Origin: Rubrivivax sp. SCN 71-131
Lineage (GTDB): Bacteria > Pseudomonadota > Gammaproteobacteria > Burkholderiales > Burkholderiaceae_C
Reading direction: 5' to 3'
Length of the DNA stretch: 64,000 bases
Assembly (NCBI GenBank): GCA_001724995.1
Contig: MEFD01000016.1
Location: forward strand, 1-64,000
Shown: one piece after another, positions 1-7,747 of the stretch
How positions within the stretch are numbered: position 1 is the stretch's first letter
Layout: every line of letters begins with the position of its first letter
The notes under the pieces: generated by a model
What the model saw: only the letters and a program-made list of their open reading frames with translations
The model's database searches: none
Told to the model about the DNA's origin: nothing
Made by a program: the position numbers and the translations under genes

Positions 1-84
1 TGGCGCGCCTGGACCGACCGCAAACCCTACGACCCCGCGCTCCACAACGCCGCCGTAGCGCTCGCTTCGACCAGCGGAGGTTGA
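1..84 (+). CDS. C-terminal end of an unidentified protein (possibly IS110-like transposase)
   Basis: Frame 1 is open from the first base to a TGA at 82-84 and gives 27 residues, including W-R-A-W-T-D-R-K-P-Y-D-P. The W-x-x-R-x-P-Y-D-P pattern recalls the last residues of some IS110/IS116 transposases of Burkholderiales, but that is memory of a family style, not a firm match. It faces the liv genes, whose last stop lies 12 bp away. The rest of the gene is outside the window, so it could be any protein; only the open frame and the stop are directly seen. Confidence 0.3.
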   Translation, partial: WRAWTDRKPYDPALHNAAVALASTSGG

Positions 85-95
85 CCCAGGATGTC

Positions 96-794
96 TCACA
101 CCCCGAGGTAGCGCTGCAGGATTTCGGGCTGCGCCTTCAGCTCCTTGGAGCTGCCTTCGTGCGCGATGTGGCCGTTGTTGATGATGTAGACGCGCGAGGC
201 CAGCGCCAGCGCCGCGGCGAGGTTCTGCTCGACGACGACGATGGTCTGGCCGGCCTGCGCGAGGTGGCGGCAGGCGCGCACGAGATCCTGCACGATGACC
301 GGCGCCAGGCCCTCGAAGGGCTCGTCGAGCAGCACGATCTTCGGGCTGCGCACGAGCGCGCGCGCGATCGCCAGCATCTGCTGCTCGCCACCCGAGAGGT
401 CGGTGCCGCGGCTCGTGCGCCGCTCCTTCAGGCGCGGGAACATCTCGTAGATGCGCTCGAGCGGCCACTTGCTCTTCGCGGTGAGCCCGGCGAGGATGAT
501 GTTCTCCTCGACGTTGAGGCTGCCGAAGATGCGCCGCTCCTCGTGCACGAGCTGGATGCCCTCGAGCGCGATGCTGTGCGACTTCTTGCCGGCGAGCTCC
601 GCGCCCTCGAGCTTGACGCTGCCGGTGCGCGGCCGCACGACGCCCATCAGGCTCTTGAGCGTGGTCGACTTGCCGGCGCCGTTGCGCCCGAGCAGCGCCA
701 CGACCTCGTTCTTCTCGACCCGCAGCGAAACGTCGAACAGGATGTGGCTGTCGCCGTAGTAGCTGTTCAGGTCGGTGACTTCGAGCAGGCTCAT
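96..794 (-). CDS. livF: Branched-chain amino acid type ABC transporter ATPase LivF
   Basis: 232-residue ATP-binding subunit that powers a branched-chain amino acid or amide type ABC importer at the inner membrane. Walker A (GRNGAGKST) is at residues 37-45, the signature LSGGEQQ at about 133-139, and Walker B with catalytic Glu (IVLLDE) at 153-158, followed by the EGLAP motif typical of LivF. Length matches the family (about 235). Its start overlaps the stop of the livM-livG fusion by 4 bp, so the two are probably translationally coupled. It is the last gene of the minus-strand liv operon. Confidence 0.93.
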   Translation of the reverse strand: MSLLEVTDLNSYYGDSHILFDVSLRVEKNEVVALLGRNGAGKSTTLKSLMGVVRPRTGSVKLEGAELAGKKSHSIALEGIQLVHEERRIFGSLNVEENIILAGLTAKSKWPLERIYEMFPRLKERRTSRGTDLSGGEQQMLAIARALVRSPKIVLLDEPFEGLAPVIVQDLVRACRHLAQAGQTIVVVEQNLAAALALASRVYIINNGHIAHEGSSKELKAQPEILQRYLGV

Positions 795-2635
795 TGCGCC
801 TCTGCCTCTTCGTGAATGCCGCCGAGATAGGCCTCCTGGACCTGGGCGTTGCTGCGGATCTCGTCGGGCGTGCCCTCGACGAGCAGCCGGCCTTCCTGCA
901 GCACGGTGACCTTGCCGACGAGTTCGAACAGCGCGTCCATGTCGTGGTCGATGACGATCATCGTGCGCCCCGCGGCAATCGCCTTCAGCAGCGCGACCGT
1001 CTCGACGCGCTCCTGCGGGCTCATGCCGGCCAGCGGCTCGTCAAGCAGCAGCAGGCTCGGCGAGGTGGCCAGGGCCAGCCCGATCTCGAGGCGCCGCTTC
1101 TCGCCGTAGGCCAGCTCCGCCACGGGCGTGTCGAGCCGGTCTCCGAGGTGCACGAGGGCTGCGGTGCTCTCGATCTGCGAGTCCAGCCCGCGCACCTTGG
1201 GTAGCGACTTCAGCAGGTCGAGCTTGAACTTGCCGCGCAGCTCGCCGAGGGCCGCGATGGCCAGGTTCTGGCGCACGGTCAGGCGATCGAAGAGCTGGTT
1301 GATCTGGTAGCTCTTCGTCAGGCCGAGCTGGCAGGCGTCGGAGACCCCCATCTCGGTGATGTCGCGTCCGTCGAAGACGATCTTGCCCGCGGTCGGCTTC
1401 ACTTCGCAGGTGAGCATCTTGAAGAAGGTGCTCTTGCCCGCGCCGTTGGGTCCGATGATGCCGCGGATCTCGCCGTGGTCGACGCTGAAGTCGATGTCGC
1501 TGTTGGCGAGCAGGCCGCCGTAGCGCTTGGTCAGGCCGCTGACCTGCAGGATGGCGCCGGAGCTGCTCCTGGTCGACTTGTGGCGCGACTGCACCGCCAC
1601 CGGCGGCGCGCTGCGGGTCACCGGCGCGCTCGTCTGCGTCGCGGGCTCGGCCGCCGGCTTGCGCGGTCGCGCCAGATGCCAGAGGTCGACGATGGCTCCG
1701 ACCATGCCGTGGCGCAGGAAGACCACCAGCAGCACGAAGACGATGCCGAGCACGAGCTTCCAGGAGGCGCCGAGATTGAGCGTGATCTGGAAGAAGTCGG
1801 CCAGGTACAGCCACACCGCGGCGCCGAGCAGCGGCCCGAACAGCCAGCCGGCGCCGCCGATGGCCGTCTGCATGACGATCTCGCCCGAGGTGTGGAACAT
1901 GAAGGCGTCGGGCGGCATGAAGCCCTGCAGCATGCCCAGCAGGCTGCCGGCAAAGCCCGCGTACATCGCGGCGACGACGAAGACGGCAAGCTTGTAGTTC
2001 TTGATGTCGTGCCCCAGCGCCTGCGCGCGCAGCGGGTTGTCGCGGATCGCGCGCAGCAGCAGCCCCACCGGTGAGCGCACGATGCGCAGCGCGATCACCA
2101 GACCGACGAAGTACCAGAACGCGAAGAAGGCGTACATCTCCAGGTTGCTGTCGAACGTCATCGACCAGAAGCCCAGATCCAGATTCGGCGGCGGCACGCC
2201 CGGCAGGCCGTTCTCGCCGCCGGTGTAGTCCGACAGCGGGTTGAACTCGAGGAAGAAGAAGACCTCGGCGATGGCCACCGTGATCATCGCGAAGTAGATC
2301 CCCGTGCGCTTCAGGGCCAGCAAGCCGATGAGGTAGCCGGTGATACCTGCGACCACGGTGCCGATCAGCGCCGCACCGATGGTGTTGGTGAACGGGGTGT
2401 TCGTCAGCAGGTAGGCGGCGAACATGCCGCCGGTGCCGAAGAACGCCGCCTGGCCGAAGGAGAGCAGGCCGGTGAAGCCGAACAGGAGATCGAAGCCGAT
2501 GCCCACCAGCCCCCAGATGAGGATGCGGTTGATCGTCGCCGGCGCGAACCCCAGGTGCGGCAGCACGAAGGGCGCGGCGATGAGCGCGAGCAGCGTCAGG
2601 ACTTCGACGATGTAGGCACGTTGTCGTGTCGGCAT
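791..2635 (-). CDS. Fused LivM permease - LivG ATPase of a branched-chain amino acid type ABC transporter
   Basis: 614 residues joining two subunits usually encoded separately. Residues 1 to about 330 are a LivM-type permease with many hydrophobic helices and the GLLSFGQAAFFGTGG motif near the N-terminus. A Pro/Ala/Thr-rich linker (about 330-360) leads to a LivG ATPase starting near 365: Walker A GPNGAGKST at about 394, a LivG-style signature AYGEKRRLEIG and Walker B LLLLDEPLAG. LivM-LivG fusions are known in Burkholderiales, so this is a natural architecture rather than a sequencing join. It lies 37 bp downstream of livH and overlaps livF by 4 bp. The substrate cannot be read from the sequence. 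Confidence 0.93.
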   Translation of the reverse strand: MPTRQRAYIVEVLTLLALIAAPFVLPHLGFAPATINRILIWGLVGIGFDLLFGFTGLLSFGQAAFFGTGGMFAAYLLTNTPFTNTIGAALIGTVVAGITGYLIGLLALKRTGIYFAMITVAIAEVFFFLEFNPLSDYTGGENGLPGVPPPNLDLGFWSMTFDSNLEMYAFFAFWYFVGLVIALRIVRSPVGLLLRAIRDNPLRAQALGHDIKNYKLAVFVVAAMYAGFAGSLLGMLQGFMPPDAFMFHTSGEIVMQTAIGGAGWLFGPLLGAAVWLYLADFFQITLNLGASWKLVLGIVFVLLVVFLRHGMVGAIVDLWHLARPRKPAAEPATQTSAPVTRSAPPVAVQSRHKSTRSSSGAILQVSGLTKRYGGLLANSDIDFSVDHGEIRGIIGPNGAGKSTFFKMLTCEVKPTAGKIVFDGRDITEMGVSDACQLGLTKSYQINQLFDRLTVRQNLAIAALGELRGKFKLDLLKSLPKVRGLDSQIESTAALVHLGDRLDTPVAELAYGEKRRLEIGLALATSPSLLLLDEPLAGMSPQERVETVALLKAIAAGRTMIVIDHDMDALFELVGKVTVLQEGRLLVEGTPDEIRSNAQVQEAYLGGIHEEAEAQ

Positions 2636-2672
2636 TGCAGGAACCGGGCGTTACGGGTCGGGGTTCGGCGCG

Positions 2673-3548
2673 TCACTCGCGCCCAGCCGTGCCGAGCAGA
2701 CCGTAGGGTCGGAGCACGAGCACGAGGGTCATGGCGATGAACAGCATCACGTAGGAATAGGCCGGATTGGCCATCGATGTGAGGCTGATGATTTCGCCGG
2801 CGATGAGGCCGCCGAGCACGGCGCCGGGGAAGGAGCCGACCCCGCCGATGACGACGACGACGAAGGTCTGCACGAGGATGGCGTCACCGACGTCTGGCGC
2901 CACCGCGACCACCGGCGCGTTGACGATGCCGGCGAATCCCGCGGCCATGGCGCCGATGCCGAAGACCACCATGAAGACCTTCTGGATGTTGATGCCCAGC
3001 GAGTCGACCATCACCGCGTCCTCGATGCCGGCGCGCACGATCATGCCCAGCCGCGTGCGGTAGAGGACGAAGTACAGGGCAAGCAGCGCCACCGTGACGA
3101 TGCCCAGCAGCGCCAGCCGGTAGGTCGGGTAGACCATGAAGCCCAGCGGCGTGATGCCGGTCAGCGGCGCCGGCGGCGGCACGCTCTTGGAGAGGCTGCC
3201 GAAGAAGTAGCGCACAAGCTCGACGAAGACGATGCCCAGGCCGAAGGTGACGAGGAGCTGATCCTCGTGCGGCCGGGCATAGAAGTGGCGGATGATGAGC
3301 CGCTCGGTGACCACGCCCACCAGCATCACGAAGATGGCGCCGGCGGCGACCGCGACGACGAACGAGCCGGTGTACGTGTACGCCACCCAGCCGGCATAGC
3401 CGCCGAGCATGAACATCGCGCCGTGCGCGAGGTTGAGCACGCCCAGTGTGCCGTAGATGATGGTCAGCCCCGACGAGATCAGCGCCAGGAGCGCGCCCAG
3501 CACCAGCCCGTTGAAGCACTGCGAGATGAAGTTGCCCCAGGTGAACAC
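2673..3548 (-). CDS. livH: Branched-chain amino acid type ABC transporter permease LivH
   Basis: 291-residue integral membrane permease that forms the translocation channel with LivM. It has about eight hydrophobic segments, an N-terminal FNGLVLGALLALISSGLTI motif and a GGVGSFPGAVLGGLIAGE segment near residue 225, both typical of LivH. The start is GTG at 3548. It is the second gene of the operon, after the binding-protein gene, and is separated from it by a gap that holds a GC-rich hairpin (3627-3657) which may lower permease expression relative to the binding protein. Confidence 0.92.
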   Translation of the reverse strand: MFTWGNFISQCFNGLVLGALLALISSGLTIIYGTLGVLNLAHGAMFMLGGYAGWVAYTYTGSFVVAVAAGAIFVMLVGVVTERLIIRHFYARPHEDQLLVTFGLGIVFVELVRYFFGSLSKSVPPPAPLTGITPLGFMVYPTYRLALLGIVTVALLALYFVLYRTRLGMIVRAGIEDAVMVDSLGINIQKVFMVVFGIGAMAAGFAGIVNAPVVAVAPDVGDAILVQTFVVVVIGGVGSFPGAVLGGLIAGEIISLTSMANPAYSYVMLFIAMTLVLVLRPYGLLGTAGRE

Positions 3549-3626
3549 GCGAGTCCGTCCAGGTGATGGGTCGATTCGATCGGGGAAGTGCCTGCGCGGC
3601 GCTCACCGCCGCAGGCACCGGGCGCG

Positions 3627-3657
3627 GGCCCCGGGCGGCTTGCGCTGCGCCGGGGCC
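3627..3657 (-). terminator. GC-rich hairpin between the binding-protein gene and livH
   Basis: GGCCCCGG (3627-3634) is perfectly complementary to CCGGGGCC (3650-3657) across a 15-nt loop. It lies just after the stop of the binding-protein gene in a leftward operon. There is no T-run, so it is more likely a partial terminator or an mRNA-stabilising structure than a full stop. GC-rich DNA produces such stems by chance, hence moderate doubt. Confidence 0.35.
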
Positions 3658-3670
3658 GGGTCGCCCTCGC

Positions 3671-5032
3671 TCAGGTGTAGTCGCCCAGCTTGCAGCCGAA
3701 CTCCTCGGGCTTCTGGATCACCTTCTCGCCCGGAACGATGTCGATGACCTCCCAGAAGTCCTCGTCGTTCTTCATGTCCTTCTTGGCCTTGCCGCGCACG
3801 AGGATGACGGGGCGGATGCACTGGTGATCCTGCGGCCGGTAGTGGACGTCGCCGAGCAGGGACGGGATGGTCTCGCCCTTCTCGAACTGCTTGATGACGT
3901 CGGGCGGGTAGAAGCTGTTGGCTTCCGTGACCATGCGCGCCCAGTGCGCGAAGCTGACGTAGGCGTTCTCCGCGCCCCACTCGGGGCGATAGCCGAACTT
4001 CTTCTGGAAGGCCTCGACGAACTGCTTGGCCAGCGGGTACTTGTCCTCCAGCGTCCACCAGAAGTCCGTGGCCGCGAGCACGCCGGCCGTGATGTCCACG
4101 CCGGCCTCGCGCGCGATGAACGGGATCTGGTAGGGCAGCACCAGCGTCATCTTGGGCAGCAGGCCGAACTGCTTGGCCTGCTGGCTGGAGAGCACCGCGT
4201 CACGCCCCCAGTTGACGTTGATGAGGAACTCGGCGCCGGAGTTGGCGATGTTCGTCAGGTACTGGCTGAAGTCCTGCGTGCCCAGCGGCGAGACCTGGTT
4301 GGTGACCACGGTCCAGCCGCCCTCCTTGGTGATGTAGTCCAGCACCGACTTCGTGGTCGTGTGGCCGTAGGTGTAGTCCGGCGTCATGAACGCGGCCTTG
4401 CGGTTCTTGCCGAACTGCTTGAGCATCACCGGGCCGATCGCGTTGGCCGCCATTTCGCCGAAGTAGCCCTGGCGGAAGCCGTAGCGCACGCAGTCCTTGC
4501 CGGTGGTGTCGTTGGAGCCGGAGATGCCCGGCATGTAGAGGATCTTCTCGCGCTGCGCGAACTTGTTCATCGCCACCGCGACCGCCGACGACGTCGAGCC
4601 GGTCATCAGGATGACCTTGTTCTGGTTGATGAAGGTCTGCGCCGCCTGCAAGGCCTGGTTGGGCTTGGCCGCGGAGTCGGCCGACACCAGCGCGACCTTC
4701 TTGCCCAGCACGCCGTTGTTCACCTTGGGCGCGAGCGTCTTCATCAGCGGGTGGTTGGTGTTGATGTGCTCGACGGCGAGTTCCCAGCCCTTGAGCTCGT
4801 CGGCGCCCTGCACCGCGTAGGTGCCGGTCAGCGGCACCGCCGCCGCCAGGTAGACCGTGCTGCCCTGCGAGCCGGCGGGCCAGGTGCCGATGGCCGGCTT
4901 GTCCTGCGCCTGCGCCCAGCCCATGTGGCCGAGGCCGGGGACCATCGTGACCCCGCCGGCGCCCGTGGCCTGCAGCATGCGCCGGCGCGTCAGCCTGGAT
5001 GTGTTGCGCTTGGATTCCGTGGACTGCGACAT
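3671..5032 (-). CDS. Tat-exported periplasmic binding protein of the liv-type ABC transporter
   Basis: 453 residues, type 1 periplasmic binding fold (Peripla_BP_6). I chose ATG at 5032 because GAGGAG lies just upstream and a twin-arginine signal follows: T-R-R-R-M-L-Q at residues 15-21, then a hydrophobic stretch and an A-Q-A cleavage site near 46. An in-frame ATG 30 codons earlier would bury the signal. The mature protein begins near the strand leading into VYLAAAVPLTGTYAVQG. Tat export suggests the protein folds before export. Ligand could be a branched-chain amino acid, short-chain amide or aromatic acid; the sequence does not decide. First gene of the operon, transcribed from the region shared with the XRE regulator. 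Confidence 0.9.
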   Translation of the reverse strand: MSQSTESKRNTSRLTRRRMLQATGAGGVTMVPGLGHMGWAQAQDKPAIGTWPAGSQGSTVYLAAAVPLTGTYAVQGADELKGWELAVEHINTNHPLMKTLAPKVNNGVLGKKVALVSADSAAKPNQALQAAQTFINQNKVILMTGSTSSAVAVAMNKFAQREKILYMPGISGSNDTTGKDCVRYGFRQGYFGEMAANAIGPVMLKQFGKNRKAAFMTPDYTYGHTTTKSVLDYITKEGGWTVVTNQVSPLGTQDFSQYLTNIANSGAEFLINVNWGRDAVLSSQQAKQFGLLPKMTLVLPYQIPFIAREAGVDITAGVLAATDFWWTLEDKYPLAKQFVEAFQKKFGYRPEWGAENAYVSFAHWARMVTEANSFYPPDVIKQFEKGETIPSLLGDVHYRPQDHQCIRPVILVRGKAKKDMKNDEDFWEVIDIVPGEKVIQKPEEFGCKLGDYT

Positions 5033-5178
5033 GTCTTCGCTCCTCGTGTGGTGGATGACCGAATGGGCCCGGGCCAGCCGAACCGGGACGGCACGCCCCG
5101 GCGTACATCGCGAACGGGCCAACCTGCTGCGGATGGACGTGTCCTCGCCCCGACTTGCCTGAAATCATCCCTTCGCGC

Positions 5179-5205
5179 TGTCAACACGGCAACAACTTGT
5201 TGACG
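5179..5205. promoter_or_regulatory. Nested palindromic operator candidate between the liv operon and the XRE regulator
   Basis: GTCAACA (5180-5186) and TGTTGAC (5198-5204) form a perfect inverted repeat with an 11-nt spacer. Inside it CAACAA-C-TTGTTG (5190-5202) is a perfect 6-1-6 palindrome. The element overlaps a good minus-strand -35 box (TTGACA, complement of 5179-5184) and a plus-strand -35 box (TTGACG, 5200-5205), so a bound regulator could control both directions. The adjacent XRE protein is the obvious candidate; this is inference. The rest of the 324-bp gap 5033-5356 shows no gene. Confidence 0.6.
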
Positions 5206-5229
5206 GCATTGATGAATCCTGTAAAGAAT
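5200..5229 (+). promoter_or_regulatory. Candidate promoter of the XRE regulator gene
   Basis: TTGACG at 5200-5205 followed by TAAAGA at 5222-5227 (16-bp spacer), or AAGAAT at 5224-5229 (18 bp). The -35 box lies within the palindromic element, which fits autorepression. The leader to the chosen start codon would be about 120 nt. Confidence 0.4.
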
Positions 5230-5356
5230 GATTGCGAATGCGGAGTCCACCGTTGATTCTTGACCTTGCGCTGCAGCAATCGGGTATGCCCCGATGCGCA
5301 CGCATGCGCGTTCGTGCTCTGCGGGGCGCGCGGATGCGTGCAGGGTCGCGCAGGCC

Positions 5357-6931
5357 ATGCGCGGCCCGCTGATCGGCGCCACGCTGCGCGAGCGGCGGCG
5401 GGCGCTGGGCATCACGCAGGCGGCGCTGGCCGCGCAGCTCGGCATTTCGGCCTCGTACCTGAATCTGATCGAGAGTGACAAGCGCAGCATCGCGGGCGCG
5501 CTGCTCAAGCGCGTGGCCGATGCGCTCGGTTTCACGCTCGCGGAGATCGACGGCGCGGCCGAGCGGCGACTCGTCGCCGACCTCGGCGAGCTCTGCGGCG
5601 AGCCGATGCTGGCCGACCTCGGCCTGGAGCCTGCGGGCGCGCAGGCGCTGGTGGGGCGCCACCGCGAGTGGGGCCGCGCCCTCGTGCGGCTGCATCGCGC
5701 GTGGATCGATCGCGGACAGGCGGTGAACGCGCTCTCCGACCGCCTGCACCAGGACCCCTTCCTCGGCGAGGCCGTGCACAGCATGCTGACGCAGGTGACG
5801 GCGATCCGCTCCTCGGCCGAGATCCTGCAGAGCGCCGGCGAGCTCGACGCGGTGCGGCGCGGGCGCTTCCTCGGCATCGTCGGGGACGAGAGCGCGCGCC
5901 TGGCCGACGTCGCGCGCTCGCTCGCCGCCTTCTTCGACCAGGACGCCGCGGGCACGCGTTCGGTGACGCCGGCCGACGAGGTCGACGACTTCATCGTCGA
6001 CTTCGACAACCACTTTCCCGCGCTCGAGCAGGCGGGGGAGGACTTTCGCGCGAGCGCGGCGATCGGCGGCGACTGCAGCGAGGCGGCGCTGCGGGCGTAC
6101 CTACGACGCGAGCACGCCGTCGAGGTCGTCGTGCGGCCGGTGGGCGAGCTCGACCCGGCGCACGTGCGCCACCTGGTGGGCTTCGACGCGGGCGCGCGCA
6201 TGCTGGTGTTGGCCGAGGAGGCGATGCCGGCCACGCGCCGCTTCGAGCTCGCGCGACTGGCCACCGAACTGCATGCGCAGGGTCGCGCGGTGGACGAGGT
6301 GCTGGCCCGGGCCGGCCAGCTCACCAGCGAGGCGGCGCGGTGGCGCGCGCGGCGTGCGCTGTCGTCCTACCTCGCCGCGGCGGTGCTGCTGCCCTACGAG
6401 GCCTTCTTCGATGCCGCGCAGCGGCTGCACTGCGACGTCGACCGCCTGGTGCAGCGTTTCGGCGCGAGCTTCGAGCAGGTCTGCCATCGCCTCGTCACGC
6501 TGCGCCGCCCGGGCGCCTCGGGGATTCCGTTCGCCCTCATGCGGGTGGACGCGGCAGGCTTCACGAGCAAGCGCTTCCCCCTGCCGCGGCTGACCGTGCC
6601 GCGGCATGGTCCGGCGTGTCCGATGTGGGCCGTGTACCAGGCGCTGCACGTGCCCGGCACCATCGTGCGGCAGTTGGCGCAATGGCCCGACGGGCAGCGC
6701 ATGCTCCTGGTCGCCCGCACCGTCGAGAAGAGCCGGCCGGCGTTCTCGCTGCCGCGGCGCCTGCAGTCGGTCATGCTGGCCTGCGACGCCTTGCACGCCG
6801 ACAAGACGGTCTACGGTGCCGGGCTGGATCTGTCCTCGGCGGGTCCGGCGGTTCCCGTCGGGCCGAGCTGTCGCCTGTGCGTTCGTCGGGACTGCGTCTA
6901 CCGCGCCGAAGATCCCATCGTCGGGCGTTGA
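5357..6931 (+). CDS. XRE-family regulator with HisKA-like middle segment (short-chain fatty acid regulator type)
   Basis: 525 residues. An N-terminal XRE helix-turn-helix spans about 9-62 (LRERRRALGITQAALAAQLG, then SASYLNLIES). The C-terminal part ends in C505-x-x-C508-x4-C513, as in short-chain-fatty-acid regulators of the DUF2083/ScfR type that control acetyl- and propionyl-CoA metabolism. The segment at about 135-195 aligns with the HisKA domain of the symporter-kinase at 7747-10476: FL-x4-H-x5-T-x-IRS, with His141 at the phospho-acceptor position, but the Glu after it is Ser, so it is probably not an autokinase. I chose ATG 5357, just ahead of the HTH. It diverges from the liv operon and probably binds the palindrome between them. 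Confidence 0.8.
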   Translation: MRGPLIGATLRERRRALGITQAALAAQLGISASYLNLIESDKRSIAGALLKRVADALGFTLAEIDGAAERRLVADLGELCGEPMLADLGLEPAGAQALVGRHREWGRALVRLHRAWIDRGQAVNALSDRLHQDPFLGEAVHSMLTQVTAIRSSAEILQSAGELDAVRRGRFLGIVGDESARLADVARSLAAFFDQDAAGTRSVTPADEVDDFIVDFDNHFPALEQAGEDFRASAAIGGDCSEAALRAYLRREHAVEVVVRPVGELDPAHVRHLVGFDAGARMLVLAEEAMPATRRFELARLATELHAQGRAVDEVLARAGQLTSEAARWRARRALSSYLAAAVLLPYEAFFDAAQRLHCDVDRLVQRFGASFEQVCHRLVTLRRPGASGIPFALMRVDAAGFTSKRFPLPRLTVPRHGPACPMWAVYQALHVPGTIVRQLAQWPDGQRMLLVARTVEKSRPAFSLPRRLQSVMLACDALHADKTVYGAGLDLSSAGPAVPVGPSCRLCVRRDCVYRAEDPIVGR

Positions 6932-7036
6932 CGCGCCGGGGCACCTCCGTGGCGGACCGGCGTGCGGGTCCGGCGCTGCGGGCACGGCTACACTGCGCCG
7001 CGCCGGTGAGCGGTGCCCAGGTGGAGGATTCGAGCG

Positions 7037-7405
7037 ATGCCCACGCGTGTGCTGATCGCGGAGGACGAACCCAACATCGTCGAGTCGCTGAGCTTCGTGC
7101 TCGAGCGCGAAGGGTTCGCGGTGCGCGCCGTGCTCGATGGCGAGGCCGCGCTGCGCGAACTGCGCGCCGAAGCCCCGGACCTGCTGATCCTGGATCTGAT
7201 GCTGCCGAAGATGAACGGCTTCGAGGTGCTCAAGGCGCTCAAGTCCGATCCGGTGCTGGCCTCGATCCCGGTCATCGTGCTCACCGCCAAGGGCCAGGCG
7301 CAGGACCGGCGCATGATCGAGGAGATCGGCGCCGAGGGCTTCATGACCAAGCCCTTCTCCAACCGCGAGATCGCCGAGCGCGTGCGCCAGCTGGCCGCGC
7401 GCTGA
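7037..7405 (+). CDS. Stand-alone CheY-like response regulator (receiver only)
   Basis: 122 residues, a single receiver domain. Acidic pocket E9/D10, phospho-acceptor D53 in LLILDLMLPKMNG, and the K-P switch region in FMTKPFSNRE. There is no DNA-binding or enzymatic output domain, so it must act by protein contact or as a phosphate shuttle. Start ATG 7037 follows GGTGGAGGAT. It lies between the XRE regulator and the symporter-kinase, which makes it the likely partner of that kinase. A longer in-frame start at 7013 is less likely because it would cover the ribosome binding site. Confidence 0.9.
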   Translation: MPTRVLIAEDEPNIVESLSFVLEREGFAVRAVLDGEAALRELRAEAPDLLILDLMLPKMNGFEVLKALKSDPVLASIPVIVLTAKGQAQDRRMIEEIGAEGFMTKPFSNREIAERVRQLAAR

Positions 7406-7420
7406 GCGCAGGAGGGGACG

Positions 7421-7747
7421 ATGAAGGTCGCCGATCCCCGCACGCCCCGGCTGCGCGATGCGGCGGCGCTGCTGCCGGCGCTGGCCGTGTTCCTGCTGAT
7501 GCCGCCGCTGGTGACGCTGTTCACCGGCGCGCACCGCCTCGGTGGCGTGCCGATGATCGTCGTCTACCTGTTCGGTGTCTGGCTGGCGCTGATCGTGGCC
7601 GCGGCGCTGCTGGCGCGCCGGCTCGAGCGGGCACAGGACGCGTCCGCGACGGCATCGACACCGGCGCCCGGACCGGCCTCGGTGCCCGCGCCGGTGTACA
7701 CCGGCACGACCGCGGACGATGTGCCGACGCGGCCGCCCGTGCGCTGA
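7421..7747 (+). CDS. Small membrane protein upstream of symporter-kinase
   Basis: 108 residues with two hydrophobic helices (about 14-36 and 44-65) and a Pro/Ala/Thr-rich cytoplasmic-looking tail. It resembles in size and layout the small accessory subunits found beside sodium/solute symporters (DUF4212/DUF485 style), but I cannot assign it to one. GGAGGGG precedes the ATG. Its stop overlaps the start of the symporter-kinase (ATGA), so tight co-translation is likely and an accessory role for that protein is a fair inference. Confidence 0.7.
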   Translation: MKVADPRTPRLRDAAALLPALAVFLLMPPLVTLFTGAHRLGGVPMIVVYLFGVWLALIVAAALLARRLERAQDASATASTPAPGPASVPAPVYTGTTADDVPTRPPVR

